From JBBRHQ01 sp963815645 (GTDB lineage Bacteria; Actinomycetota; Thermoleophilia; Solirubrobacterales; 70-9): a stretch of 64,000 bases of DNA. The notes beneath the pieces are model-generated. The model was given only the letters and a program-made list of their open reading frames with translations, did not search any database and was not told where the DNA came from. How positions within the stretch are numbered: the first letter of the stretch is position 1; each line of letters starts with the position of its first letter. This document shows, in pieces, positions 8,712-16,961 of this stretch. A program made the translations under genes and the position numbers. The DNA lies in NCBI GenBank assembly GCA_963815645.1, contig CAWFHL010000001.1, positions 2,232,001 to 2,296,000 of the forward strand, read 5' to 3'.

Positions 8712-8939
8712 CTACGCGGTCCAGACCAGGCAGTGAGCGCCACTTCGCACCTCGCGGCGGGCTCGGCGGAAGCGGCGCCCGCAGTCCGGGCATCGCCATG
8801 AGTCCCCGTAGGCGACCTCGGCTTGAACACCGCACTCGCACCTGAGGGTGATCGGCGGACCGCGCAATGCAGCCCCGGGCTTCTCGTGTCCGAGTCTCTC
8901 CCGGGGTCCGCGAGCGCCTCGTCTGCGGATCAGGGGCAC
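8712..8939 (-). CDS. small zinc-ribbon protein
   Basis: The frame encodes up to 75 residues; the informative part is LRCECGVQAEVAYGDSWRCP then DCGRRF, two CxC/CxxC-type knuckles that form a zinc ribbon. The N-terminal 25 residues of the longest frame look like non-coding sequence, so a start at TTG 8867 (about 52 residues) is more likely. It ends 18 bp from the stop of the convergent UBP gene. Function unknown. Confidence 0.5.
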   Translation of the reverse strand: MPLIRRRGARGPRERLGHEKPGAALRGPPITLRCECGVQAEVAYGDSWRCPDCGRRFRRARREVRSGAHCLVWTA

Positions 8940-9000
8940 AGGATGCCGATCGTAGCTGCTCGCCGGGCCCCCCTGAAGGGGATCCTCAACCCGGTGCGGT

Positions 9001-9666
9001 TCACTCCAGCGACTCCCAGCCGACGTCGCGGGCCGCGAGTGCCTCGTCTGCGGCGGCTCCGCCGCGGACCCCGAACAGCCGCTTCGCCGACAGCAGGTAG
9101 CCGAGGATCGCCAGGTTGAGCAGCAGCGCGGCGATCTTCAGCGGCGTCTGGCTGACGGTCAGCTCCCAGACCTCGAGCGGGACGAAGACGCCGGTGGCGA
9201 TGAAGGTCAGGTACTCGGCCCATCGCTTGGTCATCCACAGCCCGACCGCCTCGGTCGCCTGGAGCAGGGCGTAGGAAGCGAGGCCGACCCCGACCAGGTT
9301 GAGGGTTCCGGCGCGCAGGTTGAGCAGCCGGTCGATCTCGTGCAGGAGCCCGTGCTGGGGCAGCTCGCTGTTGCCGCGGAAGTCCGCGAGCAGCCGGTAG
9401 TAGAGGTCGCGCACCCCGGTCTCGTTGGCGGCGATCAGGAAGACGCCGACCGTCAGCGCGCCGAACAGCAGGAAGCGGAAGGTCTTGTCGACAGCGATCA
9501 GGCGCAGGATGAACTTGTCTCTCAGTGGCCTGCCGCGGAGCGGCAGCTCGATCTCCTCCCGCGCCGGTGGATAACGGCGGACCGGCTCGGCCGGGGGTTC
9601 GAGCGCCAGCCAACTGTCACAGCGCAGGCAGCGGTGCCAGCGCAACCCCTCGATCTCGCGCACCAC
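9001..9666 (-). CDS. DUF2127 family membrane protein
   Basis: Reads an N-terminal Cys-containing motif GLRWHRCLRCDSWL, a charged stretch, and four hydrophobic segments including FRFLLFGALTVGVFLIAA, LNLVGVGLASYALLQATEAV and LKIAALLLNLAILGYLLSA, with TKRWAEYLTFIATGVFVPLE between. This is the DUF2127 layout. The start is uncertain. GTG 9666 is the first standard start in frame, but the frame stays open to about 9862 and reads RFLPRFHWELLACGVGGHLL, which looks genuinely coding. The true start may therefore be non-standard or hidden by a base error. Role unknown. Confidence 0.7.
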   Translation of the reverse strand: MVREIEGLRWHRCLRCDSWLALEPPAEPVRRYPPAREEIELPLRGRPLRDKFILRLIAVDKTFRFLLFGALTVGVFLIAANETGVRDLYYRLLADFRGNSELPQHGLLHEIDRLLNLRAGTLNLVGVGLASYALLQATEAVGLWMTKRWAEYLTFIATGVFVPLEVWELTVSQTPLKIAALLLNLAILGYLLSAKRLFGVRGGAAADEALAARDVGWESLE

Positions 9667-9853
9667 GAGGCGGTCGCCGGGTGTGATCTCGGCCGCGTCG
9701 GTCCCGACCAGGAGGTGCCCGCCGACCCCGCAGGCGAGGAGCTCCCAGTGGAAGCGCGGCAGGAAGCGCTGCGGCCGCGCCGTCCCCGGCGGCAGCGCCT
9801 CGGCCGCCGCCTCTTCGTCCCTGCCGGCCTGGGTCGGCGGGACGGGCCTCAGA

Positions 9854-11074
9854 TCAGCGCCTCGACGGCAGCTTCGAGCGGAAGAAGGCGAGCGCGTCGC
9901 TCTCCGCCGCGCTGACCACGCCGCCGTGGTCGACCCCGGGATATGTCTTGTAGTTGACGTGGTCCCCGAGGTCGTGCAGCTGGGAGACGAGCTGGGTCGT
10001 GTAGGGGATGAACACGGTGGTATCGGCCTCGCCCTGGGCGACCAGCACCGGCGGCTTCGTCCTCACCGCCGGGTTCTGCCTCGACAGCAGGTTGAACAGC
10101 CCGGCGGTGTCGGCGCCGCTGCGGATGATCTGCGCCGGGGGGATCCCGGCAAGGCGGTTGGGGGTGTTCAGCTGCGGCAGGCAGAGCTGCTTGACCAGCG
10201 GGTAGTAGCCGAGCACCCGGTCGGAGAGGAGCTTGCCGGGCTTGATCGGCACGGCCGGCGTGGATTGGGTGGCGGCGCCCTCGAGGATCAGGGTCGCGAG
10301 CCCGGTCAGCGGGCTGGGGCTGGTGAGGATGTCGAGCACCTCGGCCTGGTCGCGGAGGTGGGACGCCGGGGCGTAGGCGACTGTCCCGCGAAGCTTCAGA
10401 TCGGGAACATAGATCTTCGCTTCGCCGGCGGCGAACAGAGCCGCGTGACCGCCCTGCGAGTGGCCGGAGATCAGGAAGCGCTTGCCGATCCGCGGGTTGA
10501 GCGCGCGGGCGGCGCGGACGATGTCGAGGACGCTGCGCCCCTCGGACTTGCCGATCAGGTACGGATGGGGGCCGGGCGTCCCGAGTCCCTGGTAGTCGGT
10601 TCGGAGCACCGCGTAGCCGGCCTTCAGCCAGGCGTTCAACTCGGGGTCAATGTAGGAGATGTAGGCGCTCGCCGGGGCGCCCTTGTGGTTGCGGGATGGA
10701 GCGCAGACATCGGCCGTTCCGGTGGTCCCGTGGGCGTAGCTGATCACCGGCCACCCTCCCTTCGGAGGCTTGCCCTTGGGGACGCTGACCGAGCCCGAGA
10801 CAGCGACCCGCTGGCCCTTTGGGGTCACCGACGTGTAGAGGACGAGCTTGGTCGATGCCGCCTTCGCCAGCGGTACCAGCCCGCCCGCCTTGCGCGCCCA
10901 GATCAGCCGGCCGTGCCCGCGCGGCAGGTGCTTCGGCGGGTGATAGAAGGCGAGGCCCGCCGGTCCCCTGTGGACCTTGGCGGATGCACTCGAACTGAAC
11001 GCTGCCCCGAATACGGCCAGTGCGGCGACGAGGATCGCGATGCGCGTGCGTGGGCGGGGGCAGTGGGCGTTCAA
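9854..11074 (-). CDS. secreted lipase/alpha-beta hydrolase (LIP family)
   Basis: A 406-residue exported hydrolase. The N-terminus (RIAILVAALAVFGAAFSSSA) is a signal peptide. The body shows the alpha/beta-hydrolase order: oxyanion segment WPVISYAHGTTGTADVCAPS, nucleophile elbow FLISGHSQGGHAALFA (Ser in GHSQG), acid near VLVAQGEADTTVFI, and His in YPGVDHGGVV. These match the secretory lipase/triacylglycerol lipase family of actinobacteria. The substrate is likely an ester or lipid outside the cell. The downstream DUF2127 frame overlaps its end, so both may be co-transcribed. Confidence 0.85.
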   Translation of the reverse strand: MNAHCPRPRTRIAILVAALAVFGAAFSSSASAKVHRGPAGLAFYHPPKHLPRGHGRLIWARKAGGLVPLAKAASTKLVLYTSVTPKGQRVAVSGSVSVPKGKPPKGGWPVISYAHGTTGTADVCAPSRNHKGAPASAYISYIDPELNAWLKAGYAVLRTDYQGLGTPGPHPYLIGKSEGRSVLDIVRAARALNPRIGKRFLISGHSQGGHAALFAAGEAKIYVPDLKLRGTVAYAPASHLRDQAEVLDILTSPSPLTGLATLILEGAATQSTPAVPIKPGKLLSDRVLGYYPLVKQLCLPQLNTPNRLAGIPPAQIIRSGADTAGLFNLLSRQNPAVRTKPPVLVAQGEADTTVFIPYTTQLVSQLHDLGDHVNYKTYPGVDHGGVVSAAESDALAFFRSKLPSRR

Positions 11075-11273
11075 GCTCTCTCCTGGCGTGGGGGGACCGG
11101 CCTAACCCTAGATCTTCGGACCGGCCAGGGTTCATCCTGCCTCAACACGTTCCCGTGCGATTCGGAGCGGACGCGCCCCCGGCCGCGCCGAAGGAAAGGT
11201 TGAGGCTCGAATTGGCACGGAACCTGCAGTTCGGCTGGAAGCGGGGGGGCTCCGCCCGGCTAGCATTCCCGCA

Positions 11274-12164
11274 ATGCCCGGGATCGCCCCTGCGAATGAG
11301 GAGGCACACGAGGCCTGGAACGGCGTCCTCTTCGACCGGTTCGTGCAATACCGGGATGTGATCGTCGATGGGCTCGGCGGCCATGGCGAGGTCGCTCTGG
11401 GCCTGCATCCTCCGGGAGCCGGAGACCGGGTCCTCGACATCGGTTGCGGGTTCGGGGACACGGCTCAGCGGATCGCCTCGATCGTCGGGCCCGACGGCTC
11501 GGTAAAGGGGGTGGACGTAGCCGAGCGCTTCATCGTGCTCGCACGCGAGGAGGCGGAGGAGGCGGGAACGGAGAACGTGGCGTTTGAGGTCGTCGACGTC
11601 GAGATCGCCGAGTTCGAGCCGACCTACGACTACGTCTTCTCACGCTTCGGGACAATGTTCTTCGCCAACCCAGGCGCGGCCATGCGCCGGGTCCTCGGCG
11701 CGCTGCGCCCCGGCGGTCGCCTCTGCATGGTCGTCTGGCGGCGCAAGCTCGACAACGATTGGCTCCACCGGGCGGAGACCGTCGTCAAGAGCTTCGTCGA
11801 CAAGCCGGAGGAGAGCGACGAGCCGACCTGCGGCCCGGGTCCCTTCTCGATGGCCGACGCCGACACAGTCTCCGAGATCCTCGTCGGAGCCGGTTTCGAG
11901 AACGTCTCGCTCTCCCGCTGCGACCTCGAGTTCCGCTTCGGCGGCGACCTTGACAGCGGCGTGGCGCTGATGACGGCCCTGGGTCCTGCGGGCGAGGTGA
12001 TCCGCCTCGCCGGCTGGGACGCCGAGAGGGTGAGGCCGGTGTTCGAAGCAGCCCTGCGCGAGGCCCTGTCGGACTTCGTCCGCGACGACGGGCTCTACGC
12101 GAACTCCTCGACCTGGATCATCTCGGCTCGGGCCCCGGCCGCCGGACAGACCGCGGGGAGCTAG
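11274..12164 (+). CDS. class I SAM-dependent methyltransferase
   Basis: A 296-residue cytoplasmic enzyme with a Rossmann methyltransferase core: motif I VLDIGCGFGDTAQRIA near residue 50, acidic motif II VKGVDVAERFIV, motif post-I DYVFSRFGTMFF and motif III LRPGGRLCMVVWR. The C-terminal half (SLSRCDLEFRFGGDLDSGVA) resembles the substrate-facing part of the UbiE/cyclopropane-synthase-like group. Acceptor unknown. Its stop TAG interlocks with the stop of the convergent ABC1 kinase gene on the shared palindrome CTAG. Confidence 0.85.
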   Translation: MPGIAPANEEAHEAWNGVLFDRFVQYRDVIVDGLGGHGEVALGLHPPGAGDRVLDIGCGFGDTAQRIASIVGPDGSVKGVDVAERFIVLAREEAEEAGTENVAFEVVDVEIAEFEPTYDYVFSRFGTMFFANPGAAMRRVLGALRPGGRLCMVVWRRKLDNDWLHRAETVVKSFVDKPEESDEPTCGPGPFSMADADTVSEILVGAGFENVSLSRCDLEFRFGGDLDSGVALMTALGPAGEVIRLAGWDAERVRPVFEAALREALSDFVRDDGLYANSSTWIISARAPAAGQTAGS

Positions 12165-13546
12165 CGCGCGGCCAGCCAGGCGGCGTGCTCGGCGCCCAGC
12201 TCGCCGACCGGCTCGCCGTCCTCGATCAGCTCCCGCAGCAACGCGCCCCAGCGCCCGCCGGCTCGCATCGTCGATGCGATCTGGAAGAGCAGCCCCTCCA
12301 TCCTCCGCAGCAGCAGGGCCTCAGGCGGCAGGGTCATCCGGCGCAGCTGCTCGAACAGGTCTTGGCGCTGCTCGCGCATTGTCTCGGCGCTTCGCCAGAG
12401 GTCCTCTGGAGCCAGTCGCAGCACGCCATCGGTCTTCAGCCACCAGGAGACCTCGCGCATGTACTCGAGAAGAAGCGGCCCGTCCCAATCGGAGACCTCG
12501 CCGGGGAGGTAGCCCAGCTCGCGCATCCCGCGCAGCAGGGTCACCGCATCGTCCTCGCGGATCGCCGCGGCGATCTCCCCCTCGTCGGCGAGATATCCGG
12601 ACGGGAGGCGCCGGAGCATGCCGAAGTCGAAGAAGGCGACACGACCGTCCGGGCGAAGAAGGTAGTTGCCCGGATGCGGGTCGCCGAGGGCCAGCCCCAG
12701 CTCCCGCACGGTGCCGTAGTAGAAGCGGTAGACGATCTCGACGTAGCGGTCGCGGATCGGGTCGGGCTGGGCGGCGACCTCCTGGAACCCGATTCCGTCG
12801 ACCCATTCGGTGACCAGGACCCGCCGGCGACTGAGCTCGGTGTCCACCTCGGGGACGCAGGCGAACGGATGGCCGCGCCAGAAGCGGGCGACGCGGCGGT
12901 GGTTGCTCGCCTCCAGCTCGTAGTCGCATTCCTCGACGATCCGCTCCCGCAGCTCCGCGAGCAGGTCCTTGATCTCCAGCCCCGGCATCAGCTGGCGCAG
13001 CAGCGGGGTGAGCAACCGCAGGTTGCGCATGTCGGACTCGACCGTCTCAGCGATCCCCGGGTACTGGACCTTGATCGCGACCTCGCGCCCCTCGCGGGTC
13101 AGCCCTCGGTAGACCTGTCCGATGCTCGCCGCCGCGGCGGGCTCGGGGCCGATCTCGGCCAGGATCCGCTCCGGGTCCGATCCCCAGTCCTCGGCGATCA
13201 CCTCGCGCATCTGCCTCCAGCCGACCGGCGGGACATCGTCGCGAAGCGAAGCGAGGCGGCTCTGCAGGTACTCGGACTGGTCGGGGTCGAGACCGGGGAA
13301 CTCGACGGTCGAGAGCACCTGGCCGGCCTTCATCGCCGCACCCCTCATCACCGCGAGCTGGTCGATCAGCGAATCGATCGTCGCGACTACGCGATCTCCC
13401 CGCCGGCGTCGCTGCTGCTCGGAAGTCCCCCTGGAGTCGAACCGGTCCCCGGCCCATCGCATCGCTCCGCCCGCAGCGACCCGCCCGAGCCGTGCCGTTC
13501 GCGCCCCCCTGCCCCTGGTCGGGCTGCGTCCCTTGTCTTCGGCCAC
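12161..13546 (-). CDS. ABC1/AarF (UbiB-like) atypical kinase family protein
   Basis: About 461 residues. Family marks are present in order: AAMKAGQVLS (the KxGQ motif), the Ala-rich loop AAAASIGQVYRG, EVAIKVQYPG with the nucleotide-binding Lys, VLVTEWVDGIGF, LGDPHPGNYLL (catalytic loop) and VAFFDFGMLRR (metal-binding DFG). UbiB/ADCK proteins are linked to isoprenoid-quinone lipids; here the likely context is menaquinone or other membrane lipids, which is inference. The start chosen is GTG 13546 (VAEDKGRSPTRGR); the open frame extends upstream but looks non-coding. It is divergent from the next gene, with 116 bp between them. Confidence 0.85.
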   Translation of the reverse strand: MAEDKGRSPTRGRGARTARLGRVAAGGAMRWAGDRFDSRGTSEQQRRRRGDRVVATIDSLIDQLAVMRGAAMKAGQVLSTVEFPGLDPDQSEYLQSRLASLRDDVPPVGWRQMREVIAEDWGSDPERILAEIGPEPAAAASIGQVYRGLTREGREVAIKVQYPGIAETVESDMRNLRLLTPLLRQLMPGLEIKDLLAELRERIVEECDYELEASNHRRVARFWRGHPFACVPEVDTELSRRRVLVTEWVDGIGFQEVAAQPDPIRDRYVEIVYRFYYGTVRELGLALGDPHPGNYLLRPDGRVAFFDFGMLRRLPSGYLADEGEIAAAIREDDAVTLLRGMRELGYLPGEVSDWDGPLLLEYMREVSWWLKTDGVLRLAPEDLWRSAETMREQRQDLFEQLRRMTLPPEALLLRRMEGLLFQIASTMRAGGRWGALLRELIEDGEPVGELGAEHAAWLAAR

Positions 13547-13662
13547 CGGGGACAGTCTGGCAACCGTTGCCCCCCGCCCCAGGCCCCGCATACATTCCGT
13601 GGTCGCGGTCGGCGACAATTCGCGCCGATGCCCGCGACCCCGAGAGCCGAGCTGCGACCGAG

Positions 13663-15228
13663 ATGACCAGCGACGTCCTCGCGCCGAGCCGGGCCCTGCG
13701 GGGCATGCTGCTTGCGGCAGCGATCGCCAGCCTCTGGCTCGCGGTCGCTCCGGCGACCCCGGACCTCGCCGCGCAGGTCTACCGCGTCCACCTGTTCGCC
13801 AACCACGGTTTCGCGCTGTACGACGCGAACTGGTACGGCGGGCACCTGCTGCCGGCGTACAGCGTCCTCTTCCCACCGCTGGGGGCGCTGATCGGCGTGC
13901 GGCTCGCCGGCGCCCTGGCGACGGCGGCGGCGATCGTCCTCTTCGACCGGCTGGCCCGCGACGAGTTCGGCAGCCGCGCCTGGCGGGGGACCGTATGGTT
14001 CGCGGTCGGAGCCGGGCTCAACCTGCTCAGCGCCCGTCTCACCTTCGCGCTCGGGCTTGCGATCGGCCTCGGCGCCCTGCTGGCGGCGCGCAGGGGCCGC
14101 CAGGTCCCCGCGCTCGCCCTCGCCTTCGCCTGCCCCCTGGCGAGCCCTCTGGCCGGTCTCTTCCTCGCCGGGGCCGGCGCCGCATGGGCGATCGGGCAGC
14201 GCCGCCTCGCCCCGGTCTCGCTGATCGCCGCCTCGATCGCGCCGCTGCTGGCTCTGCAGGTCGCCTTCCCCGAGGGCGGCACCTTCCCCTTCCCGCCGAT
14301 CGAGCTCGCGTTGCTGCTGACCGCGCTGACCGGCGGGATCCTGGTGCTGCCGACCGAGCAGCGGGTGCTGAGGACCGGCTTCGCCCTCTACGGGCTGCTC
14401 TCGATCATCGCTTTCCTGGTGCCCAGCCCGCTCGGCTACAACTGCGGGCGGCTGGCGCTGATCGCGGTAGGCCCTCTGCTCGCCTGCGCCCTCAGCGGCC
14501 GCCGCGCTCTGGTGCTGGCCGCCGCGGCGCCGCTGTTGCTCTTCTGGTCATGGGCGCCATCCGCAAGCGACCTCGAAGACGTCGGCGGGCCGAGTGCCAG
14601 CGCCGCCTACTATGCGCCCCTCGAGGCCTTCCTGGCGCGCCACGACAACCCCCCGGCGCGGGTCGAGATCCCCTTCACCAGGCAGCATTGGGAGGCCGTC
14701 TATGTCGCCCGTCACTTCATGCTGGCCCGCGGATGGGAGCGCCAGCTCGACCGGGAGCGGAACCCGATCTTCTACCAGGCCAGGCACCGCTCCCTCGACC
14801 CCGAGGTGTACTTCGACTGGCTGCGGGCCTCCGGGGTGCGATACGTCGCCGTCCCCGACGCGCCCCTTGACGAGTCGGCCCGCGCCGAGGCCCGGGCGAT
14901 CGCCGCCCACCCCCCTTACCTCGACCTAGTCTGGCACTCCCAACACTGGAAGGTCTACGCGGTCCGGGACGCGACTCCCTTGCTCAGCGGTCCGGGCCGG
15001 CTGCTCAGCGTGCGGCCCGACTCATTCACGCTGCGGGCGAGGCGGCCGGGAAGGTTCCTGGTGCGGCTCCAGTTCTCGCCCTACTGGCAGCTGCACCGCG
15101 AGGCCGGCTGCGTGATGAGGGGCCCGAACGGCTGGACCCGCCTGTTGATCACGCGTGGCGGTCGCCAGCAGGTGACCACCGACTTCGGTCTCGACCGCAC
15201 CTTCAGCCACGGCCGGCGCTGCGCCTGA
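13663..15228 (+). CDS. polytopic membrane protein of unknown function
   Basis: A 521-residue protein starting at ATG 13663 (MTSDVLAPSRALRG). The first 340 residues contain about nine hydrophobic segments, for example LAGALATAAAIVLFDRL, LTFALGLAIGLGALLAA and IELALLLTALTGGILVLP. The last 180 residues are soluble (YFDWLRASGVRYVAVPDAPL and following). A large periplasmic C-terminal domain after a bundle of helices recalls GT-C glycosyltransferases and related 6-TM envelope proteins, but I see no catalytic motif that settles it. I do not recognise a named family. Confidence 0.75.
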   Translation: MTSDVLAPSRALRGMLLAAAIASLWLAVAPATPDLAAQVYRVHLFANHGFALYDANWYGGHLLPAYSVLFPPLGALIGVRLAGALATAAAIVLFDRLARDEFGSRAWRGTVWFAVGAGLNLLSARLTFALGLAIGLGALLAARRGRQVPALALAFACPLASPLAGLFLAGAGAAWAIGQRRLAPVSLIAASIAPLLALQVAFPEGGTFPFPPIELALLLTALTGGILVLPTEQRVLRTGFALYGLLSIIAFLVPSPLGYNCGRLALIAVGPLLACALSGRRALVLAAAAPLLLFWSWAPSASDLEDVGGPSASAAYYAPLEAFLARHDNPPARVEIPFTRQHWEAVYVARHFMLARGWERQLDRERNPIFYQARHRSLDPEVYFDWLRASGVRYVAVPDAPLDESARAEARAIAAHPPYLDLVWHSQHWKVYAVRDATPLLSGPGRLLSVRPDSFTLRARRPGRFLVRLQFSPYWQLHREAGCVMRGPNGWTRLLITRGGRQQVTTDFGLDRTFSHGRRCA

Positions 15229-15253
15229 ATAACTACGCCTCCTCCTCTGCTCC

Positions 15254-15298
15254 GCGAGAGCCCGCCCCCAGAGACATCGGCCATCTGCGGGCTCTCGC
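15254..15298 (+). terminator. 12-bp perfect hairpin downstream of the membrane-protein gene
   Basis: gcgagagcccgc (15254-15265) pairs exactly with gcgggctctcgc (15287-15298) across a 21-nt loop, starting 26 nt after the stop at 15228. No T-tract follows, as is common for terminators in GC-rich actinobacteria. It may equally be the first stem of the structured region that continues to 15415. Confidence 0.5.
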
Positions 15299-15299
15299 T

Positions 15300-15415
15300 C
15301 CGCGTCCGGGGGCCGCTTGCCCGCAAGCAAACCTCGTCCTTCCGCGAACCGCCGCACGCCCGGACGCGGGAGCGAGGCCCGACAGCATCATTTGACTCTG
15401 AGTGACGGGCCTCGC
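15300..15415 (+). other. structured intergenic region with further inverted repeats, upstream of the NlpC/P60 gene
   Basis: The 338-bp gap 15229-15566 has no convincing ORF. Besides the 12-bp hairpin at 15254-15298, an 11-bp inverted repeat (15300-15310 with 15359-15369) encloses a small hairpin gcttg/caagc (15315-15328), and a 10-bp repeat gcgaggcccg (15372-15381) pairs with cgggcctcgc (15406-15415). From 15425 to 15480 the DNA is relatively AT-rich, which could hold the promoter of the next gene. Cell-wall hydrolase genes in actinobacteria are often preceded by riboswitches such as ydaO (c-di-AMP). I do not see the ydaO consensus clearly, so this is only a candidate structured leader. Confidence 0.4.
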
Positions 15416-15566
15416 GGGAGGGGAGGACGTGCGGCGCAGTTATCCATGCAATTATGTTTGCAGGTTATTAGCAACTCCTCACACTTTGGCGGGGCTGGAT
15501 AGCCTCTCGCGCTCCGCCGGTCGCCCTGTAAACGGTTGTTCGAAGGGAAATCGACTAGCGGCGCGA

Positions 15567-16867
15567 ATGAACTCAGTTTCGAGCCAGCAGACACGCCGGT
15601 CCCCCAGGGCCCGCTCGACCTTCGTCGCGGCGCTGCTCGCGGGATTTGCCCTGCTCTTGGCGCTCGGCGGCGTCGCCCCGGCCGAGAACCTGCAGAGCAA
15701 GCTCCACCACGGCCAGGCGAGGCTCGATCAACTGCAACAGAAAAGCGGGGCGGTGGCTGCATCGATCGAGCAGCAGAACAGCCAGATCGACGCCCTGATC
15801 GGCCAGGTCGCCGCAATGCAGAGTCGCCGGGCCGAGGTGCAGCAGGAGCTCGCCGCGAAGCAGGCCGAGCTCGACCGGGCGACGGCCGCGCTGCAGCGCC
15901 AGCGCCAGCACCTGGTAGTGGTCCGCGCACAGCTGAGACGGGCGCTGAAGGTGCTGCGTAAATGGTTGGTCACCGTCTACGTCTCCGGCAATCCCGACGT
16001 GCTCAGCGTGATCGCCAACTCCGCGAGCTGGTCCGACGTCGTCTCCCAGAGCGAGTACCTCGGCCAGATCAAGGACTACGAGGGCAGCGTGGTCGAGCGG
16101 GTCCAGGAGATCCGCAATCAGACCAAGGCAGCGGTGAAGCGACTCGCCGTGACCCGCGAGCAGATTTCCCAGGCCCGTGACGCGATCGCCGCCGAGGAGG
16201 ACCAGCTGGCGGGGATGGAGGCGACGCTGCAGGCCCGCCACTCGCAGCTGGTCGCCGCCCAGAGCGCCCGACAGCAGGCGCTGGACGGGCTTCAGGGCAG
16301 GGCGGCGGCACTCCGCGACAACCTCTCTTCGGTCTCCGATCAGCTCGCCCAGCGCCAGGCGGCCCGCCAGCAGGCCGAAGCCGAGGCCGCCGCCCCGGCG
16401 CCGAGCGCACCTGCCCCCGCTCCTGCCCCGCTCCTGCCCCAGCCTCGGTGCCGGGTGAGTCTGCCACCCTGCTGCCCAACGGGCAGGCCGCCGCCCCGGC
16501 GAGCGCTCCGGCGGCCGTCAAAGCGGTGATCGCCGCGGCCAACTCGATCGCCACCACCCCCTACGTCTGGGGAGGTGGGCACGGCTCGTTCAGCTCCTCC
16601 GGCTACGATTGCTCGGGGGCGGTCAGCTTTGCCCTGAACGGGGGCGGCTTCCTCTCCAGCCCGCTCGACTCGACCGGTCTCGAGACCTGGGGCGTCCCGG
16701 GAGCCGGAAGCTGGATCACCGTCTACGCCAACTCCGGCCACGCCTGGGCAGTGATCGCCGGCCTGCGCTGGGACACCTCCGGGGATGTCTCGGGCACCGG
16801 GCCCCGCTGGCACACCGACATTGCCTCGACCGCCGGCTTCATCGCCCGCCACCCAAGCGGCTACTGA
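15567..16867 (+). CDS. NlpC/P60 family peptidoglycan endopeptidase with coiled-coil domain (frameshifted)
   Basis: A secreted cell-wall hydrolase of about 433 residues. The N-terminus has a signal peptide (FVAALLAGFALLLALGGVAP). Residues about 40-285 are a long Gln/Ala-rich coiled coil like that of RipA/CwlO proteins. An Ala/Pro linker near 16390-16450 contains the frame break, in a run of gctcctgcccc-type repeats. The other frame gives the catalytic domain: TTPYVWGGGH, GYDCSGAVSFAL (nucleophile Cys) and SGHAWAVIAG (His), ending at TGA 16867. It should cleave stem-peptide bonds during growth or division. The break sits in a low-complexity linker and is probably a sequencing error. Confidence 0.85.
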
Positions 16868-16888
16868 GCGCTTTCCCCACGCTCCCCG

Positions 16889-16937
16889 GTCGAGTGGCCG
16901 GAATCAGCAGATAGGGACCACTTTTCGTCCACTCGAC
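16889..16937 (+). terminator. possible terminator, 9-bp inverted repeat after the NlpC/P60 gene
   Basis: gtcgagtgg (16889-16897) pairs with ccactcgac (16929-16937) across 31 nt, in the 94-bp gap between the NlpC/P60 stop and the MmgE/PrpD start. The loop is long and there is no T-tract, so this is a weak call. Confidence 0.3.
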
Positions 16938-16961
16938 GCCCCGGGCTAGCCTCCGGGACCG

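Noticed and set aside
11095..11131. Direct repeat ggaccggcc and short inverted repeat aaccct/agggtt upstream of the lipase gene
   Set aside because: Too short and GC-rich to separate from chance; no clear link to a promoter.
15425..15566. Possible ydaO (c-di-AMP) riboswitch before the NlpC/P60 gene
   Set aside because: I could not find the conserved core segments; without an Infernal scan it cannot be claimed.
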